A DNA stretch of 64,000 nucleotides. Source: Hymenobacter tibetensis. Its GTDB lineage: Bacteria > Bacteroidota > Bacteroidia > Cytophagales > Hymenobacteraceae. Below the pieces are notes generated by a model. That model did not search any database, was not told where the DNA came from, and worked only from the letters and a program-made list of their open reading frames with translations. Shown in pieces: positions 17,073-26,860 of this stretch (position 1 is its first letter; the number at the start of each line of letters is the position of its first letter). A program made the position numbers and the translations under genes. The stretch spans positions 5,139,001 through 5,203,000 of the forward strand of contig NZ_CP094669.1 in assembly GCF_022827545.1 (NCBI RefSeq), given 5' to 3'.

Positions 17073-20000
17073 ATGCTACCCACCCTGCCCGACTTTCAAC
17101 TGCTGTTTGACGCGCTGCCAACTCCTTACTTGGCCTTGGCTTCCCCCAGCCTAACGGTGGTGGCGGCGAATGCGGCCAGCCAGGCGGCCGTTGGCTTAGA
17201 AGTACCACTGCTCGGGCGGGCCGCGCCCGAGCTGTTTGGAGCTACGGAGGCGGCTTGGCAGGCGGCGCTGAAAACCACGGGTATGGGTTGCCCGCTTCCC
17301 GTGTATTTGTCTCGGCCCGAAGGCCAGGCAGGCGCCTACGATGTGTGCTGCTGGCACCTAATGCTCACGCCCGTACGGCTGCCCACAGGGGAAGTGCATT
17401 ATTGGCTGTGCCAGCTGCAAGAACAGCCCGCCATGCGCATGGAGGTGAAAGCTGCTTCCAGCCTCGAACTGGAGTCAGAGCAGTTTCGCTTTCTGGCAGA
17501 GTTTATTCCGCAGCTGGTGTGGATCACTGACGCCAATGGGCGCTACCAGTACTTCAATGCCCGCTGGATGGCCTATACCGGCCACACAGTAGCCGACGGC
17601 GACGTACCGGGCCTGTGGCGGGCCATGACGCACCCCGACGACCAGCAGCGTGTGCGCCGCCAATGGCGCCACTCCCTTACCAGCGGCCAAGCCTACGAGA
17701 TAGAGCATCGGTTCAGGGCCCGCAATGGCTCGTTTCGTTGGTTTCTGAGCCAGGCCTTACCCCAGCGCGACGCGGCCGGCAACATTGTGTGTTGGTTTGG
17801 TACCAGCACCGACATCGATGATCAGAAACGCACGCGCCAGCTCCTCGAAGAAAAAGACCAGCAGCTCCAACAGATCTTGAGCCAGGTGCCCGCCTACATT
17901 GCCACCCTCACCGGCCCGAACCACGTGTACCGCTACGTAAACGAGCGGGCGCAGCAGCTATTTCGGGGGCAAGCTCGCGTGGGCTTGCCGGCGGCCCAGG
18001 CAGCTCCCGAGCTCGTGGAGCAGGGCTTCATTGCCCTCATCGACGATGTGTACCGCACGGGGCAGCCTTTTGTCTTGCATGAAATACCCTTTCACTCCAC
18101 CGACCAGTCAGCTGGCCGGGAACAGTGGTTTTTCAACGGTGTGTTTCAACCCTTGCTGGACGAGGAAAACCAAACGCAAGGCATCTTGGTGTTTGGCATC
18201 GACGTGACCGAGCAAGTGCACGCCAAGCAACGCGCAGCCGAGCTGCTAGAAGAAATACGCTACCAGGACCGTGAGTTTCAGCAGGCGCTGGAGTCGCTGC
18301 CACAAATGGCCTGGGTGTCGAGGCCCGAAGGAGGCGTGCTGTACTACAACCAACGCTGGTACGATTTCACGGGTGGCACCTTCGAGAACATGCGCGAGCA
18401 AGGGTGGGAAAACTTCATTCACCCCGACGACCTGCCCAACACGCAACGTAAATGGAAAGCCGCGCTGCGTGCGGGCACCACCTTTGAAACCGAGCACCGC
18501 TGGCGCAGCCAGACGGGAGAGTACCGCTGGTTTCTGGCTCGGGCCGAGGCCATTCGGCGGGAAGATGGCCGTATCCTGCGTTGGGTGGGCAGCAACACCG
18601 ACATCGATGATAAGCGGCTCGCGCAGGTGCGGCTCGAAGAGAAAGACCGGCAGCTGCTTCAAATTTTGAGCCAAGCCCCGGCTTCTATTGCCACGCTGGA
18701 AGGGCCGGAACACCGCCTCACTTTTTTCAATGACAGCTACTCCGTCTTTGTTGGCGGCCGCACCGAGCTGGGGCGCCGGGTAGCTGATCTGCTACCGGAA
18801 GTGGAAGAGCAAGGCTTCATTGCCCTCCTCGATGACGTGTACACTACCGGCCAGCCCCGGATGGTTTTCGAGACACTTATTGCCCTGAAGCAGCCCGGCA
18901 CCACTACCTTCCGGCAACACTACGTTACGTTCTCCTACCAGCCCCTGCACGACGAGCAACACCGCGTGAAGGGGGTGCTGGCTTTCATTCTGGACATCAC
19001 CGAGCAAGTGCGCAGTCGGCAGCAGTCGGAGGCCCTGGAGGCCCAGATACGCCGCCGCGACGAACAGGTGCGGCTCATGACGGAGTCGTTGCCGGTGATG
19101 ACCTTTGTCTGCAACCCCTCCGGGGACATCGTGTACGCCGGCCCGCAATGGTACGCCTTCACCGGCACTAGCCCTGCTACCAACGATATCAACGGTTCCT
19201 GGCCTGAGCTGCTGCACCCCGACGACCTGCCTACCATCCGGCGGGAATACGGGGCCGCTCTGCAAGAGAGCCGGGCCTGGAGCTACGAGTTTCGGCTGCG
19301 CCGCCACGATGGGCAGTACCGCTGGATACTAAGCCGGGGCATACCTGAGTTCGACGCCACGGGCCGCGTCCGGTGCTGGTATTGCACCAACACCGAGGTG
19401 CACGAGGAACACGAATTGCGCGAGCAGCTGCAAGCACAGAACGCCGAGCTGTTGCGCACCAACGAGAGCCTCGACAACTTCGTGTACACCACCTCCCACG
19501 ACCTGCGCCAGCCCATCAACAACATGGCGGGCATCTTTCAGGAGCTGATTCGCACGGCTTCCTTTCCCGATCCGGATGCCGTGAAGCTGGTGGCGATGTT
19601 CGAGCGGGCCCTCACGCAAATCAATGATACCATTCATGATTTGTCGGAATTGATACAGGTGCAGAAGCAGCGCCAATACCTGGACACGGAGCGTATCGAC
19701 CTAACAGCATTTACGGCGGAAGTGCTGGCCAGCATCCAAGACCAGCTTACAGCATCGGGGGCCACGGTTACCACCAATTTCGAGGCGGCACCAACCATTC
19801 AGTTTGTGCGGCCTAGCCTACAGAGCGTGCTCTACAATTTGGTTAGCAACGCGCTTAAATACGCCGCTCCCGACCGCCAGGCCCATATTCAGCTAAGCAG
19901 CTACCCACTCAAAAACTATGTGGTGCTGGTGGTGGAAGACAATGGAATAGGCATTGATATGGCGCGCTTTGGCAGCCAGCTATTTCAGCTGTTCCGCCGC

Positions 20001-20135
20001 TTCCACGACCATGTTGACGGGTCGGGAGTAGGCCTGTATCTGGTCAACCGGATAGTGCAGAGCCACGGGGGCCGCGTGGAGGTGGAAAGCACTGTGAACG
20101 AAGGCGCCGCTTTCCGGGTGTACTTGCCCCTGTAG
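17073..20135 (+). CDS. Multi-PAS sensor histidine kinase
   Basis: This soluble 1020-residue kinase has about six PAS-like domains and no membrane segment. After an N-terminal PAS-like domain (about 1-115), two kinds alternate: type A domains at about 131, 395 and 660 (HPDD and EHRFRARNGSFRWF-type PAC motifs) and type B domains at about 270 and 530 (both opening EEKDxQLxQILSQ and containing VEQGFIALxDDVY). The histidine box is YTTSHDLRQPINN near residue 808, the N box NLVSNALKYA, and glycine boxes VEDNGIGID and GSGVGLYLV. No response regulator is adjacent. A TACCTTGG box at 17026-17033 may be the promoter. Confidence 0.95.
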   Translation: MLPTLPDFQLLFDALPTPYLALASPSLTVVAANAASQAAVGLEVPLLGRAAPELFGATEAAWQAALKTTGMGCPLPVYLSRPEGQAGAYDVCCWHLMLTPVRLPTGEVHYWLCQLQEQPAMRMEVKAASSLELESEQFRFLAEFIPQLVWITDANGRYQYFNARWMAYTGHTVADGDVPGLWRAMTHPDDQQRVRRQWRHSLTSGQAYEIEHRFRARNGSFRWFLSQALPQRDAAGNIVCWFGTSTDIDDQKRTRQLLEEKDQQLQQILSQVPAYIATLTGPNHVYRYVNERAQQLFRGQARVGLPAAQAAPELVEQGFIALIDDVYRTGQPFVLHEIPFHSTDQSAGREQWFFNGVFQPLLDEENQTQGILVFGIDVTEQVHAKQRAAELLEEIRYQDREFQQALESLPQMAWVSRPEGGVLYYNQRWYDFTGGTFENMREQGWENFIHPDDLPNTQRKWKAALRAGTTFETEHRWRSQTGEYRWFLARAEAIRREDGRILRWVGSNTDIDDKRLAQVRLEEKDRQLLQILSQAPASIATLEGPEHRLTFFNDSYSVFVGGRTELGRRVADLLPEVEEQGFIALLDDVYTTGQPRMVFETLIALKQPGTTTFRQHYVTFSYQPLHDEQHRVKGVLAFILDITEQVRSRQQSEALEAQIRRRDEQVRLMTESLPVMTFVCNPSGDIVYAGPQWYAFTGTSPATNDINGSWPELLHPDDLPTIRREYGAALQESRAWSYEFRLRRHDGQYRWILSRGIPEFDATGRVRCWYCTNTEVHEEHELREQLQAQNAELLRTNESLDNFVYTTSHDLRQPINNMAGIFQELIRTASFPDPDAVKLVAMFERALTQINDTIHDLSELIQVQKQRQYLDTERIDLTAFTAEVLASIQDQLTASGATVTTNFEAAPTIQFVRPSLQSVLYNLVSNALKYAAPDRQAHIQLSSYPLKNYVVLVVEDNGIGIDMARFGSQLFQLFRRFHDHVDGSGVGLYLVNRIVQSHGGRVEVESTVNEGAAFRVYLPL

Positions 20136-20179
20136 TACGAGAGCCTACCAATCGGCCACAATGTTTGTTTCTGGATGCG

Positions 20180-20210
20180 AAGCCCTACCAGGCTATCTGG
20201 CAGGGCTTTT
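20180..20210 (+). terminator. Intrinsic terminator after the PAS kinase
   Basis: AAGCCCTACCAG (20180-20191) pairs with CTGGCAGGGCTT (20197-20208) with one mismatch and a 5-base loop, followed by a short T tract. Confidence 0.75.
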
Positions 20211-20301
20211 TGCAGGGTGCTTTTCGTAGGTCTGAAGCGGGGGCTTTACCTTAGGCATCCAACTGCCGGGGTTGCCCGCCGCTTCCACTAATCTCTCGTT
20301 C

Positions 20302-21459
20302 ATGTTTCCTATCGTTTCCAAGCTGCCTGATGTGGGCACCAGTATTTTTTCGGTGATGACGCAGCTGGCTCAGGAATGCGGAGCCATCAACCTGGCGCAG
20401 GGCTTTCCTGATTATGACCCGCCCCTGGCCTTGCAGGAAGCGCTGGCCCGCCACGCCACCACGCCTGGCCACCACCAGTATGCCCCCATGCCTGGCTTGC
20501 CACGCCTGCGCGAAGCCATTGCCCACAAAACGGCCCGCGTCTACCAGGTTCCCGCACCCGACCCCGCCACCGAAATAACCGTGACATGCGGCGCCACCGA
20601 GGCGCTTTACGCCGCGCTGGCCGCCGTGGTCCATCCCGGCGACGAGGTAGTTGTGCTCGAACCAGCCTATGATCTGTATGGTCCGGCCATCCGGCTGCAA
20701 GGCGGCATTCCAGTGTACGTCCCTCTTGACTCGCCCACTTTCCGCATCAATTGGGAGCGGGTGCGGGCGGCTCTTACGCCACGTACGCGCCTGCTCATGA
20801 TCAACTCGCCCCACAACCCCAGCGGCGCCGTCCTAACCACCGAAGACCTAGAGTCCCTGGCTGCGCTGGTAGCCGATACCCCCATTTTGATACTCAGCGA
20901 CGAGGTGTACGAGCACATGGTGTTTGATGGCGTACCGCACCGCAGCGCGCTACAACACCCTGCCTTGCGGGAGCGGACGTTTGTGCTTTCCTCCTTCGGC
21001 AAAACCTACCATGCCACTGGCTGGAAAGTAGGGTATTGCATTGCCCCACCAGCCCTCACCGCCGAACTGCGCCGGGTCCACCAGTTCCTGACTTTTGCCG
21101 TGAGCACGCCCACCCAGCACGCCCTCGCCGACGCCCTCGAAACCGACCCCGCGCACGACCAGCAGTTGCCGGCCTTCTACCAGCCGAAGCGCGACCTATT
21201 TCGGGAGTTGCTCGCCGCTTCGCGCTTCGAGCTGCTGCCGGTTCTGGGTGGCTATTTCCAGTTGGCCCGCTACTCTCAGATATCCACTACGGAAAGCGAC
21301 GTAGCCTTCGCGCAGCGCCTCACCCGCGAATCTGGCGTGGCGGTTGTGCCTGTTTCAGCGTTCTACCACAACGGCCATGACGAAGGTTTAATTCGGTTTT
21401 GCTTCGCCAAACAAGAAGCAACACTACGGGCTGCTGCTGATCGGTTGCGCGAACTGTAG
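20302..21459 (+). CDS. PLP-dependent aminotransferase, methionine/glutamine-type (YbdL/KAT-like)
   Basis: The start at 20302 (MFPIVSKLPDVGTSIFSVM) matches the N-terminus of this class I aminotransferase group; 385 residues. Visible motifs are INLAQGFPDYDPP, YAPMPGLPRLREAIA, the PLP-contact NSPHNPSG, DEVYEHMVFDG, and the Schiff-base lysine in SSFGKTYHATGWKVGYC near residue 237. The family includes E. coli YbdL and mammalian glutamine transaminase K, which transaminate methionine or glutamine with keto acids. The next gene encodes the matching omega-amidase, which supports a 2-oxoglutaramate-producing reaction here. Confidence 0.92.
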   Translation: MFPIVSKLPDVGTSIFSVMTQLAQECGAINLAQGFPDYDPPLALQEALARHATTPGHHQYAPMPGLPRLREAIAHKTARVYQVPAPDPATEITVTCGATEALYAALAAVVHPGDEVVVLEPAYDLYGPAIRLQGGIPVYVPLDSPTFRINWERVRAALTPRTRLLMINSPHNPSGAVLTTEDLESLAALVADTPILILSDEVYEHMVFDGVPHRSALQHPALRERTFVLSSFGKTYHATGWKVGYCIAPPALTAELRRVHQFLTFAVSTPTQHALADALETDPAHDQQLPAFYQPKRDLFRELLAASRFELLPVLGGYFQLARYSQISTTESDVAFAQRLTRESGVAVVPVSAFYHNGHDEGLIRFCFAKQEATLRAAADRLREL

Positions 21460-21689
21460 CCAACCAGCAAAGGCAATTAGGTGACGCAACCTGCGTTAGG
21501 GAGTTTTCTTGCGCCCAACCACCACGCGGTGCTCCGCACAATCATCAAGTATTCCGCTTGGAACAGTGCTTGCGTGCGGGTTGAGGGGGCGCGAATTATT
21601 TTGGGAACTATAACGGTATCTGCTGGCAGCTACCTTATATTTCTTGATAGTTATACTGACCTTCTTCTACCTCCTATTGCCCCACTTCC

Positions 21690-22484
21690 GTGTCTGATCT
21701 AACCGTTTCTTTCGTACAGGCTTCGTTGCAATGGCACGATGCAAAGGCCAATCGGGCCGAGCTACGCCGGCATGTTGATGAAATATCCATTGCCACCGAC
21801 CTGATTGTGCTGCCGGAAATGTTCACCACGGGCTTCAGCATGGAAGCTGCTAAGCTGGCCGAAACCATGGATGGCCCTACGGTAGCGTGGCTGCGTGAGC
21901 TAGCCGCTGCCCGTGATGCCGTCATGACTGGTAGCATCATCATCAAAGAGAAAGAGCAGTATTACAACCGCCTGCTTTGGGTGCGGCCCGACGGTAGCTT
22001 AAGCTACTACAACAAGCGCCACCTGTTCACGATGGCCAACGAGCACCACACCTACGTGGCCGGCACGGAACGCCTAGTAGAGGAATGGCGCGGGTGGCGC
22101 ATCTGCCCCCTGGTATGCTACGACTTGCGTTTTCCAGTTTGGAGCCGCAACTCCGTCACGCAGCCCTACGACCTGTTGCTGTACGTGGCCAACTGGCCGG
22201 CTGCCCGCCGCACTGCCTGGATGACGCTCCTGCGTGCCCGTGCCATTGAGAACCTGGCGTATACTATGGGTGTGAACTGCGTAGGCATTGACGGGAACAG
22301 CCTCGCTTACGCCGGCGACTCAGCCCTGCTGGATATGCGTGGCGAGTACTTGGTAGAAGTAGGCAACCAGGAAACTGGCATCACCCGTTCCCTTCGCCGC
22401 GCCGACCTTGACGCCTTCCGTGAACGGTTCCCCGCCCTCCACGACGCCGACTCCTTCGAGATGACGCAGTTGGCGAAATGGTAA
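21690..22484 (+). CDS. Omega-amidase, YafV/Nit2-type nitrilase-superfamily enzyme
   Basis: Translation appears to start at GTG 21690 (MSDLTVSFVQASLQWHD); 264 residues. The nitrilase catalytic triad is visible: Glu in VLPEMFTTGFS near residue 44, Lys in YYNKRHLFTMA near residue 111, and Cys in LVCYDLRFPVWSRN near residue 145. YafV-type omega-amidases hydrolyse 2-oxoglutaramate and 2-oxosuccinamate. Pairing with the aminotransferase upstream (230 bases) fits the glutamine transaminase/omega-amidase pathway, which salvages methionine keto acid and pulls the transamination forward. A bidirectional hairpin follows. Confidence 0.93.
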   Translation: MSDLTVSFVQASLQWHDAKANRAELRRHVDEISIATDLIVLPEMFTTGFSMEAAKLAETMDGPTVAWLRELAAARDAVMTGSIIIKEKEQYYNRLLWVRPDGSLSYYNKRHLFTMANEHHTYVAGTERLVEEWRGWRICPLVCYDLRFPVWSRNSVTQPYDLLLYVANWPAARRTAWMTLLRARAIENLAYTMGVNCVGIDGNSLAYAGDSALLDMRGEYLVEVGNQETGITRSLRRADLDAFRERFPALHDADSFEMTQLAKW

Positions 22485-22488
22485 GTGA

Positions 22489-22535
22489 AAGGCGCGGTTG
22501 CTGTTACGCTCCAACAGAGCCAACAACCGCGCCTT
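22489..22535. terminator. Bidirectional terminator between convergent genes
   Basis: AAGGCGCGGTTG (22489-22500) and CAACCGCGCCTT (22524-22535) are exact complements around a 23-base loop, lying between the omega-amidase and VCBS-protein stops. Confidence 0.75.
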
Positions 22536-22540
22536 CCTAG

Positions 22541-24817
22541 CTATTTTACCACCAGTCGCTGCATACCTAGCCGGCCGTCGGTGGTTTCGCAGCGCACCAG
22601 GTAGAGGCCGGCGGCTAGCCCACGCAGGTCCACTTCGTGCCGCCGGGCGAGGATCGTACCCTTACGCATGGTACGCCCCGTGAGGTCGAGTAGGGTGAGC
22701 TGCACGGGTTGGGGCGCTTCCACGGTGGTTGTGCTGGTAGCCGGATTGGGATAGAGTGAAAGCGGCAGGTTTTGGGCGGCGTTGCGCGTGCTCAATACCC
22801 GGTTTCGGGGGGCAGCCGCTAGCACCCCACCGCTTTCCATCCCGATGAACAGTTCTAGTCCGCCGTCGCCATCTACGTCGTTGGCAGCCAGGGTGAAGTG
22901 GTTCTGGTCACGGACTCCGAGTAGTGCGTTCTCGTAGGAGCCCAACGCATTGTTGTAGAACAAGTTGGTGCAGTCGAGAAAGACGCTGCTTTGCGCCCGC
23001 AGATTGCTGAACAGCCGCACAGTGCCGGATGCATCCGTAACGAGCAAATCGGGCGTACCGTCGCTGTCGAAGTCGGCTACCAATGGGCAAAGGTTAACGG
23101 GCCGGGTATTGTTGGCCGAACGAATCTGCCCGTAGTCGGCATTGGCTACTACAAACGCGTTTTCCAGGCTGCTGCTGCCGTTGTTGCGGTAGTAGCGCAG
23201 GCTTTGGCCTGGCAAGTCGGTGCGGATGGAATTGGTGCCGTAGAGCAAGTCCACGTTGCCGTCATTATCTACATCGAAGAACGTAGCCGTGTCGAACTCA
23301 CCGTTGGGCACGTTGTTGATGGTGCGCATCGTGCTGGTAGTGAAGCTAGGCGCCTGCCCCGCCGCGGCTTGGTTCAGGTAGAACCCCAGAAACGAGCTTC
23401 GCCCTGTGGCATAGTACCCGATGCACGCCAAATCCAGCGCCCCATCCCGGTTCAAGTCGACGATAACGGGTTGCAGCCGACCGAACTTTTTGGACGACAA
23501 GTTCAGGTAGTCGGTGGTAACCAGCTGGTAGACGGCGCGGGTGGCCGTGCCAGTGTTGCGGTAATGGGCTACGGAAGCCACAAAGAAGTTGCCAGGCGCG
23601 TCTCGGCGCGTACCAGCCACCAGCATATCCTTTAGCCCGTCGCCATCCACATCTAGAAAGGCGGGAGCAGCCAACGAGCTGGCTTCTATCATATCTCGTT
23701 GCAGAAAGTCCTGCTGGCGGAACTGGAAGTTGGTGGCTGCCCCGGTGCCCGCGTTTTCATAAAACCACACCGACTGGCGGGTGTCCAGCGTGTCGAGGTT
23801 GTCGAACACGCTCGGCGCCACCAGCAGGTCAAGTCGGCCATCAAAGTTTACGTCCAAGTGGTAACCGGCCGGGAAGTTCGGCACGCGGGCCGGGGTGGTG
23901 CCCGTCGGGAAACTGCTGTTGAGGCTGGTAGCCGACATGCTTTCCTGCTGGCTGTTGCCTTGGTTGACCATGGCCACCAGCTCCGAGCAATAGTCGCGGC
24001 CAATCACCAGATCCTTGTCACCGTCGGCATCCAGATCCAAGGCCAGTATGTTGCTGCCAAACGTATGCTGCACACCACCGGGGCGGCACAGCGTGGTAGG
24101 CGAGAAACTATAGGAACCACAGCTCCCCAAACACGACTGAATATTGCCCCAGCTAGCCGATGCCAGCGCAAACTGCAACCCGCCGCAGGCGCTGGTGCTC
24201 GTGTTGCGGTAATAGGTCACGTACTTGTTGTTGTCCCAATCATAAAGCAGGATATCGAGCCGGCCGTCGCCATTGACGTCGGTGATGGCCGGTAAGTTCA
24301 CGCCCGTGTTTATGTTCACCTGATTAGCACCCACCAGGGCCGAAAGCAGGGCAGTAACCAACTGAAACGAAGGGCGGCCACCCGGCCCAGCCACGTTGCG
24401 AAACACTTGAATATCCACCTCACTGGTCCCGCTGGTAAACAGATCGGGTCGGCCGTCACAGTCGTAGTCGCGCAGGAGGGCGAAATTGTGTATGCCTACC
24501 GGAAACAGGGCCTCGTAGTCGGGGGCATACTGCCACTGGCGGCCACCGCCCGCCGCTACGTTGAGGTACGTAAGTACTCGGCGGATGCGTCGGTCGAAGA
24601 TAAAGAGGTCTTCCTGGCCATCGGCATTTAGGTCGATGCTCGAAAACTGAGGCGAATCAAGCCCGCCAGCCCACGCATTGCGCAGGGTATCGGTGCCTTG
24701 CACTACTTTTGCCACCGAGCGCAATTCGAAGCCAAACGCCGTAGATTGAGCAACGGCCGGACTGGCGCACAGCCAGCTACAGCACACAAGCAAAGGAAGT
24801 AGAAAGCGTAATGTCAT
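22541..24817 (-). CDS. FG-GAP/VCBS-repeat secreted protein with T9SS sorting domain
   Basis: This 758-residue protein has a signal peptide (MTLRFLLPLLVCCSWLCASP, cleavage near VAQ). Its body holds repeated calcium-binding propeller units of the FG-GAP/VCBS type, such as SIDLNADGQEDLFIFD, DYDCDGRPDLFTSG, DVNGDGRLDILLYD, DLDADGDKDLVIG, and DVDGDGLKDMLVAG. The last 80 residues are a T9SS type A sorting domain beginning LYPNPATSTTTVEA with LLDLTGR and GLYLVR. It should be exported by T9SS to the cell surface. The ligand is unknown. No partner gene is adjacent. Confidence 0.93.
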   Translation of the reverse strand: MTLRFLLPLLVCCSWLCASPAVAQSTAFGFELRSVAKVVQGTDTLRNAWAGGLDSPQFSSIDLNADGQEDLFIFDRRIRRVLTYLNVAAGGGRQWQYAPDYEALFPVGIHNFALLRDYDCDGRPDLFTSGTSEVDIQVFRNVAGPGGRPSFQLVTALLSALVGANQVNINTGVNLPAITDVNGDGRLDILLYDWDNNKYVTYYRNTSTSACGGLQFALASASWGNIQSCLGSCGSYSFSPTTLCRPGGVQHTFGSNILALDLDADGDKDLVIGRDYCSELVAMVNQGNSQQESMSATSLNSSFPTGTTPARVPNFPAGYHLDVNFDGRLDLLVAPSVFDNLDTLDTRQSVWFYENAGTGAATNFQFRQQDFLQRDMIEASSLAAPAFLDVDGDGLKDMLVAGTRRDAPGNFFVASVAHYRNTGTATRAVYQLVTTDYLNLSSKKFGRLQPVIVDLNRDGALDLACIGYYATGRSSFLGFYLNQAAAGQAPSFTTSTMRTINNVPNGEFDTATFFDVDNDGNVDLLYGTNSIRTDLPGQSLRYYRNNGSSSLENAFVVANADYGQIRSANNTRPVNLCPLVADFDSDGTPDLLVTDASGTVRLFSNLRAQSSVFLDCTNLFYNNALGSYENALLGVRDQNHFTLAANDVDGDGGLELFIGMESGGVLAAAPRNRVLSTRNAAQNLPLSLYPNPATSTTTVEAPQPVQLTLLDLTGRTMRKGTILARRHEVDLRGLAAGLYLVRCETTDGRLGMQRLVVK

Positions 24818-24877
24818 GTAGCTGGTGGCAGGTTTTCAGTAAAACACAACAAGTTAATTTTAAGTTACTACAATATC

Positions 24878-26182
24878 ATGCAAGGCATAGCAGCCCTTTA
24901 CGACCAGTTCCGCGCCAGTGCTTCCGTTAGCACCGACTCGCGGCAGGCCCAAACCAACACGCTGTTTTTCGCCTTGAATGGCCCCACTTTCCGCGGAGTG
25001 GATTTCGCCCCCCAGGCTCTGGCCCAAGGGGCTCGGCACGCCGTAGTGGACGATGCCGCGCTGGCGGCCGAACACCCCGAGCACTATACCTACGCCGCCG
25101 ACCCGCTCCGCACCCTGCAAGACCTCGCCCAGTATCACCGCCGGCAGCTACGCATTCCGGTTCTGGGCATCACCGGCTCGAACGGCAAAACCACCACCAA
25201 AGAGTTGATTCACGCTGTGCTGAGCCGGCGCTTCCGGGTACAGTACACCCGCGGCAACCTCAACAACCACATTGGGGTACCGCTCACGCTGCTTAGCATT
25301 CGCGAAGAGGAGCACGAGTTGGCCATTGTGGAAATGGGCGCCAACCACCGCGGCGAAATAGAGCTATTGAGTTCCATTGCCGAGCCCACCCACGGGTTGA
25401 TTACCAACATCGGGAAGGCACACTTAGAGGGCTTTGGCGGCCAGGAAGGCATAGCGCAGGGGAAAGCCGAGTTGTTCCGGTTTCTGGCCGCAACGGGTGG
25501 TACTGCTTTCGTAAATACGTTGGATGCTCGGTTGGTGGAGTTGGGCGCTATGGTGCCGCAGCGCGTGAGCTACCCCGCTCCCTCCGATACCTACCCCGCC
25601 ACTTTTGTTGGCGCCACGCCACACGTCAGTTTCCGCCTGCCCGATAACACGCTGGTAGAGGCGCACATCACCGGCGACTACAACTTCCCGAACCTGGCTG
25701 CCGCCGCCGCGGTTGGGCAGCACTTCGGCGTTCCGACACTCGACATTGCCGAGGCATTGGCTTCCTATGCGCCAACCAACAACCGCTCCCAGCTCGTGCG
25801 AACAAGCCGCAACGAGGTGATACTCGATGCCTACAACGCCAACCCCAGCAGCATGGCGGCGGCATTGCGCAGCTTTGCTACTCGCCCCGGCGCCAGCAAC
25901 GCCAACAAGGTGGTTGTACTCGGTGACATGTTTGAATTGGGGGAGGAAAGCCCTGCCGAGCACCAGGCTCTGGGTCACCTGCTAGCCGATTTGCCATTTG
26001 GCATGGTGGTGCTAATCGGTCCGGAAATGCGCATGGCCAACTCAGCTTTTGGTGCTGCGCATTACTTCACCACCAAAGCTGAAGCGGCTGCTTGGCTGCA
26101 CGCCCAGGCACTGCAAGGCCGCCAGTTGCTCATCAAAGGCTCCCGCGGCATGGGGCTAGAAACGCTACTAGAACTAGTCTGA
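24878..26182 (+). CDS. murF: UDP-N-acetylmuramoyl-tripeptide--D-alanyl-D-alanine ligase
   Basis: This 434-residue enzyme has the Mur-ligase layout: N-terminal substrate domain with STDSRQAQTNTLFFALNG, ATP-binding loop GITGSNGKTTTKELI near residue 105, central-domain EMGANHRGEIELL, and a C-terminal domain with DAYNANPSSM, typical for MurF. It adds D-Ala-D-Ala to UDP-MurNAc-tripeptide in the cytoplasm, the last soluble step of peptidoglycan precursor synthesis. It stands outside a dcw cluster, which is common in Bacteroidota. The start ATG follows an AT-rich leader shared with the divergent VCBS gene. Confidence 0.96.
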   Translation: MQGIAALYDQFRASASVSTDSRQAQTNTLFFALNGPTFRGVDFAPQALAQGARHAVVDDAALAAEHPEHYTYAADPLRTLQDLAQYHRRQLRIPVLGITGSNGKTTTKELIHAVLSRRFRVQYTRGNLNNHIGVPLTLLSIREEEHELAIVEMGANHRGEIELLSSIAEPTHGLITNIGKAHLEGFGGQEGIAQGKAELFRFLAATGGTAFVNTLDARLVELGAMVPQRVSYPAPSDTYPATFVGATPHVSFRLPDNTLVEAHITGDYNFPNLAAAAAVGQHFGVPTLDIAEALASYAPTNNRSQLVRTSRNEVILDAYNANPSSMAAALRSFATRPGASNANKVVVLGDMFELGEESPAEHQALGHLLADLPFGMVVLIGPEMRMANSAFGAAHYFTTKAEAAAWLHAQALQGRQLLIKGSRGMGLETLLELV

Positions 26183-26205
26183 ATACTCCTTCGCTTCAGG
26201 GTTGT

Positions 26206-26246
26206 ATGAAGAGTAGCGCGGAAATCTGTTCCGCGCTACTCTTCAT
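26206..26246. terminator. Bidirectional terminator between murF and rfbC
   Basis: The 18-base arms at 26206-26223 and 26229-26246 (ATGAAGAGTAGCGCGGAA and its exact complement) enclose the loop ATCTG. Confidence 0.85.
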
Positions 26247-26248
26247 TA

Positions 26249-26791
26249 CTAGAAGGGGCTCTCGAATTCTGCCAGCAAGGGTAGAACTTGGTCTTTGTCG
26301 GATACGTTCGGGGAATCTACTCCCCAGTTAAGGCCAAGGGCCGGGTCGTTCCAACGGAGGCCACCTTCCGCGCTGGGCTGATAATACTCCGAGCACTTGT
26401 ACAGGAAAAGCGTGTTGTCTTCGAGCGCCATAAAGCCGTGGGCGAAGCCTATGGGCACGTACAGTACGTTGCACCGCTCTGCATCCAGCTCCACCGTCAC
26501 GTGCTGGCCGTAAGTGGCGGAGTCGCGGCGTAAATCCACGATGATGTCGAGGGCGCGGCCCTGGGCTACGCGCACGAGCTTAGCCTGGGCATAGGGTGGG
26601 CGCTGAAAATGCAGACCGCGCAATACCCCCCGGGCCGAACTCGACTGATTGTCCTGCACCCAGTCGTGGTGGACGCCCGCTTGCTCGTAGAGCCGGGCGC
26701 TAAACGACTCGAAGAAGATACCACGGGCATCCCCAAAAATGCGGGGCAGAAATTCTACGACACCCGCTAGGGCATGCTGCTTGATTTCCAT
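26249..26791 (-). CDS. rfbC: dTDP-4-dehydrorhamnose 3,5-epimerase
   Basis: This 180-residue cupin epimerase has a complete set of RfbC motifs: FESFSARLYEQAGV, DNQSSSARGVLRGLHFQRPP with the catalytic His near residue 62, VDLRRDSATYGQHV, YVPIGFAHGFMALED, and YKCSEYYQPSAEGGLRWNDP. It makes dTDP-4-keto-L-rhamnose, the third step of dTDP-L-rhamnose synthesis for surface polysaccharide. The other rml genes are not in this window. A glycosyltransferase gene lies 69 bases upstream on the same strand, so the two probably form a polysaccharide transcription unit. Confidence 0.95.
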   Translation of the reverse strand: MEIKQHALAGVVEFLPRIFGDARGIFFESFSARLYEQAGVHHDWVQDNQSSSARGVLRGLHFQRPPYAQAKLVRVAQGRALDIIVDLRRDSATYGQHVTVELDAERCNVLYVPIGFAHGFMALEDNTLFLYKCSEYYQPSAEGGLRWNDPALGLNWGVDSPNVSDKDQVLPLLAEFESPF

Positions 26792-26860
26792 GTGGAAAGA
26801 TTAGTCGTTTTTCTGGTAATTGAAGCGGTTGAGGAAGCAAGTTAGGCTGTTGCCTAATTC

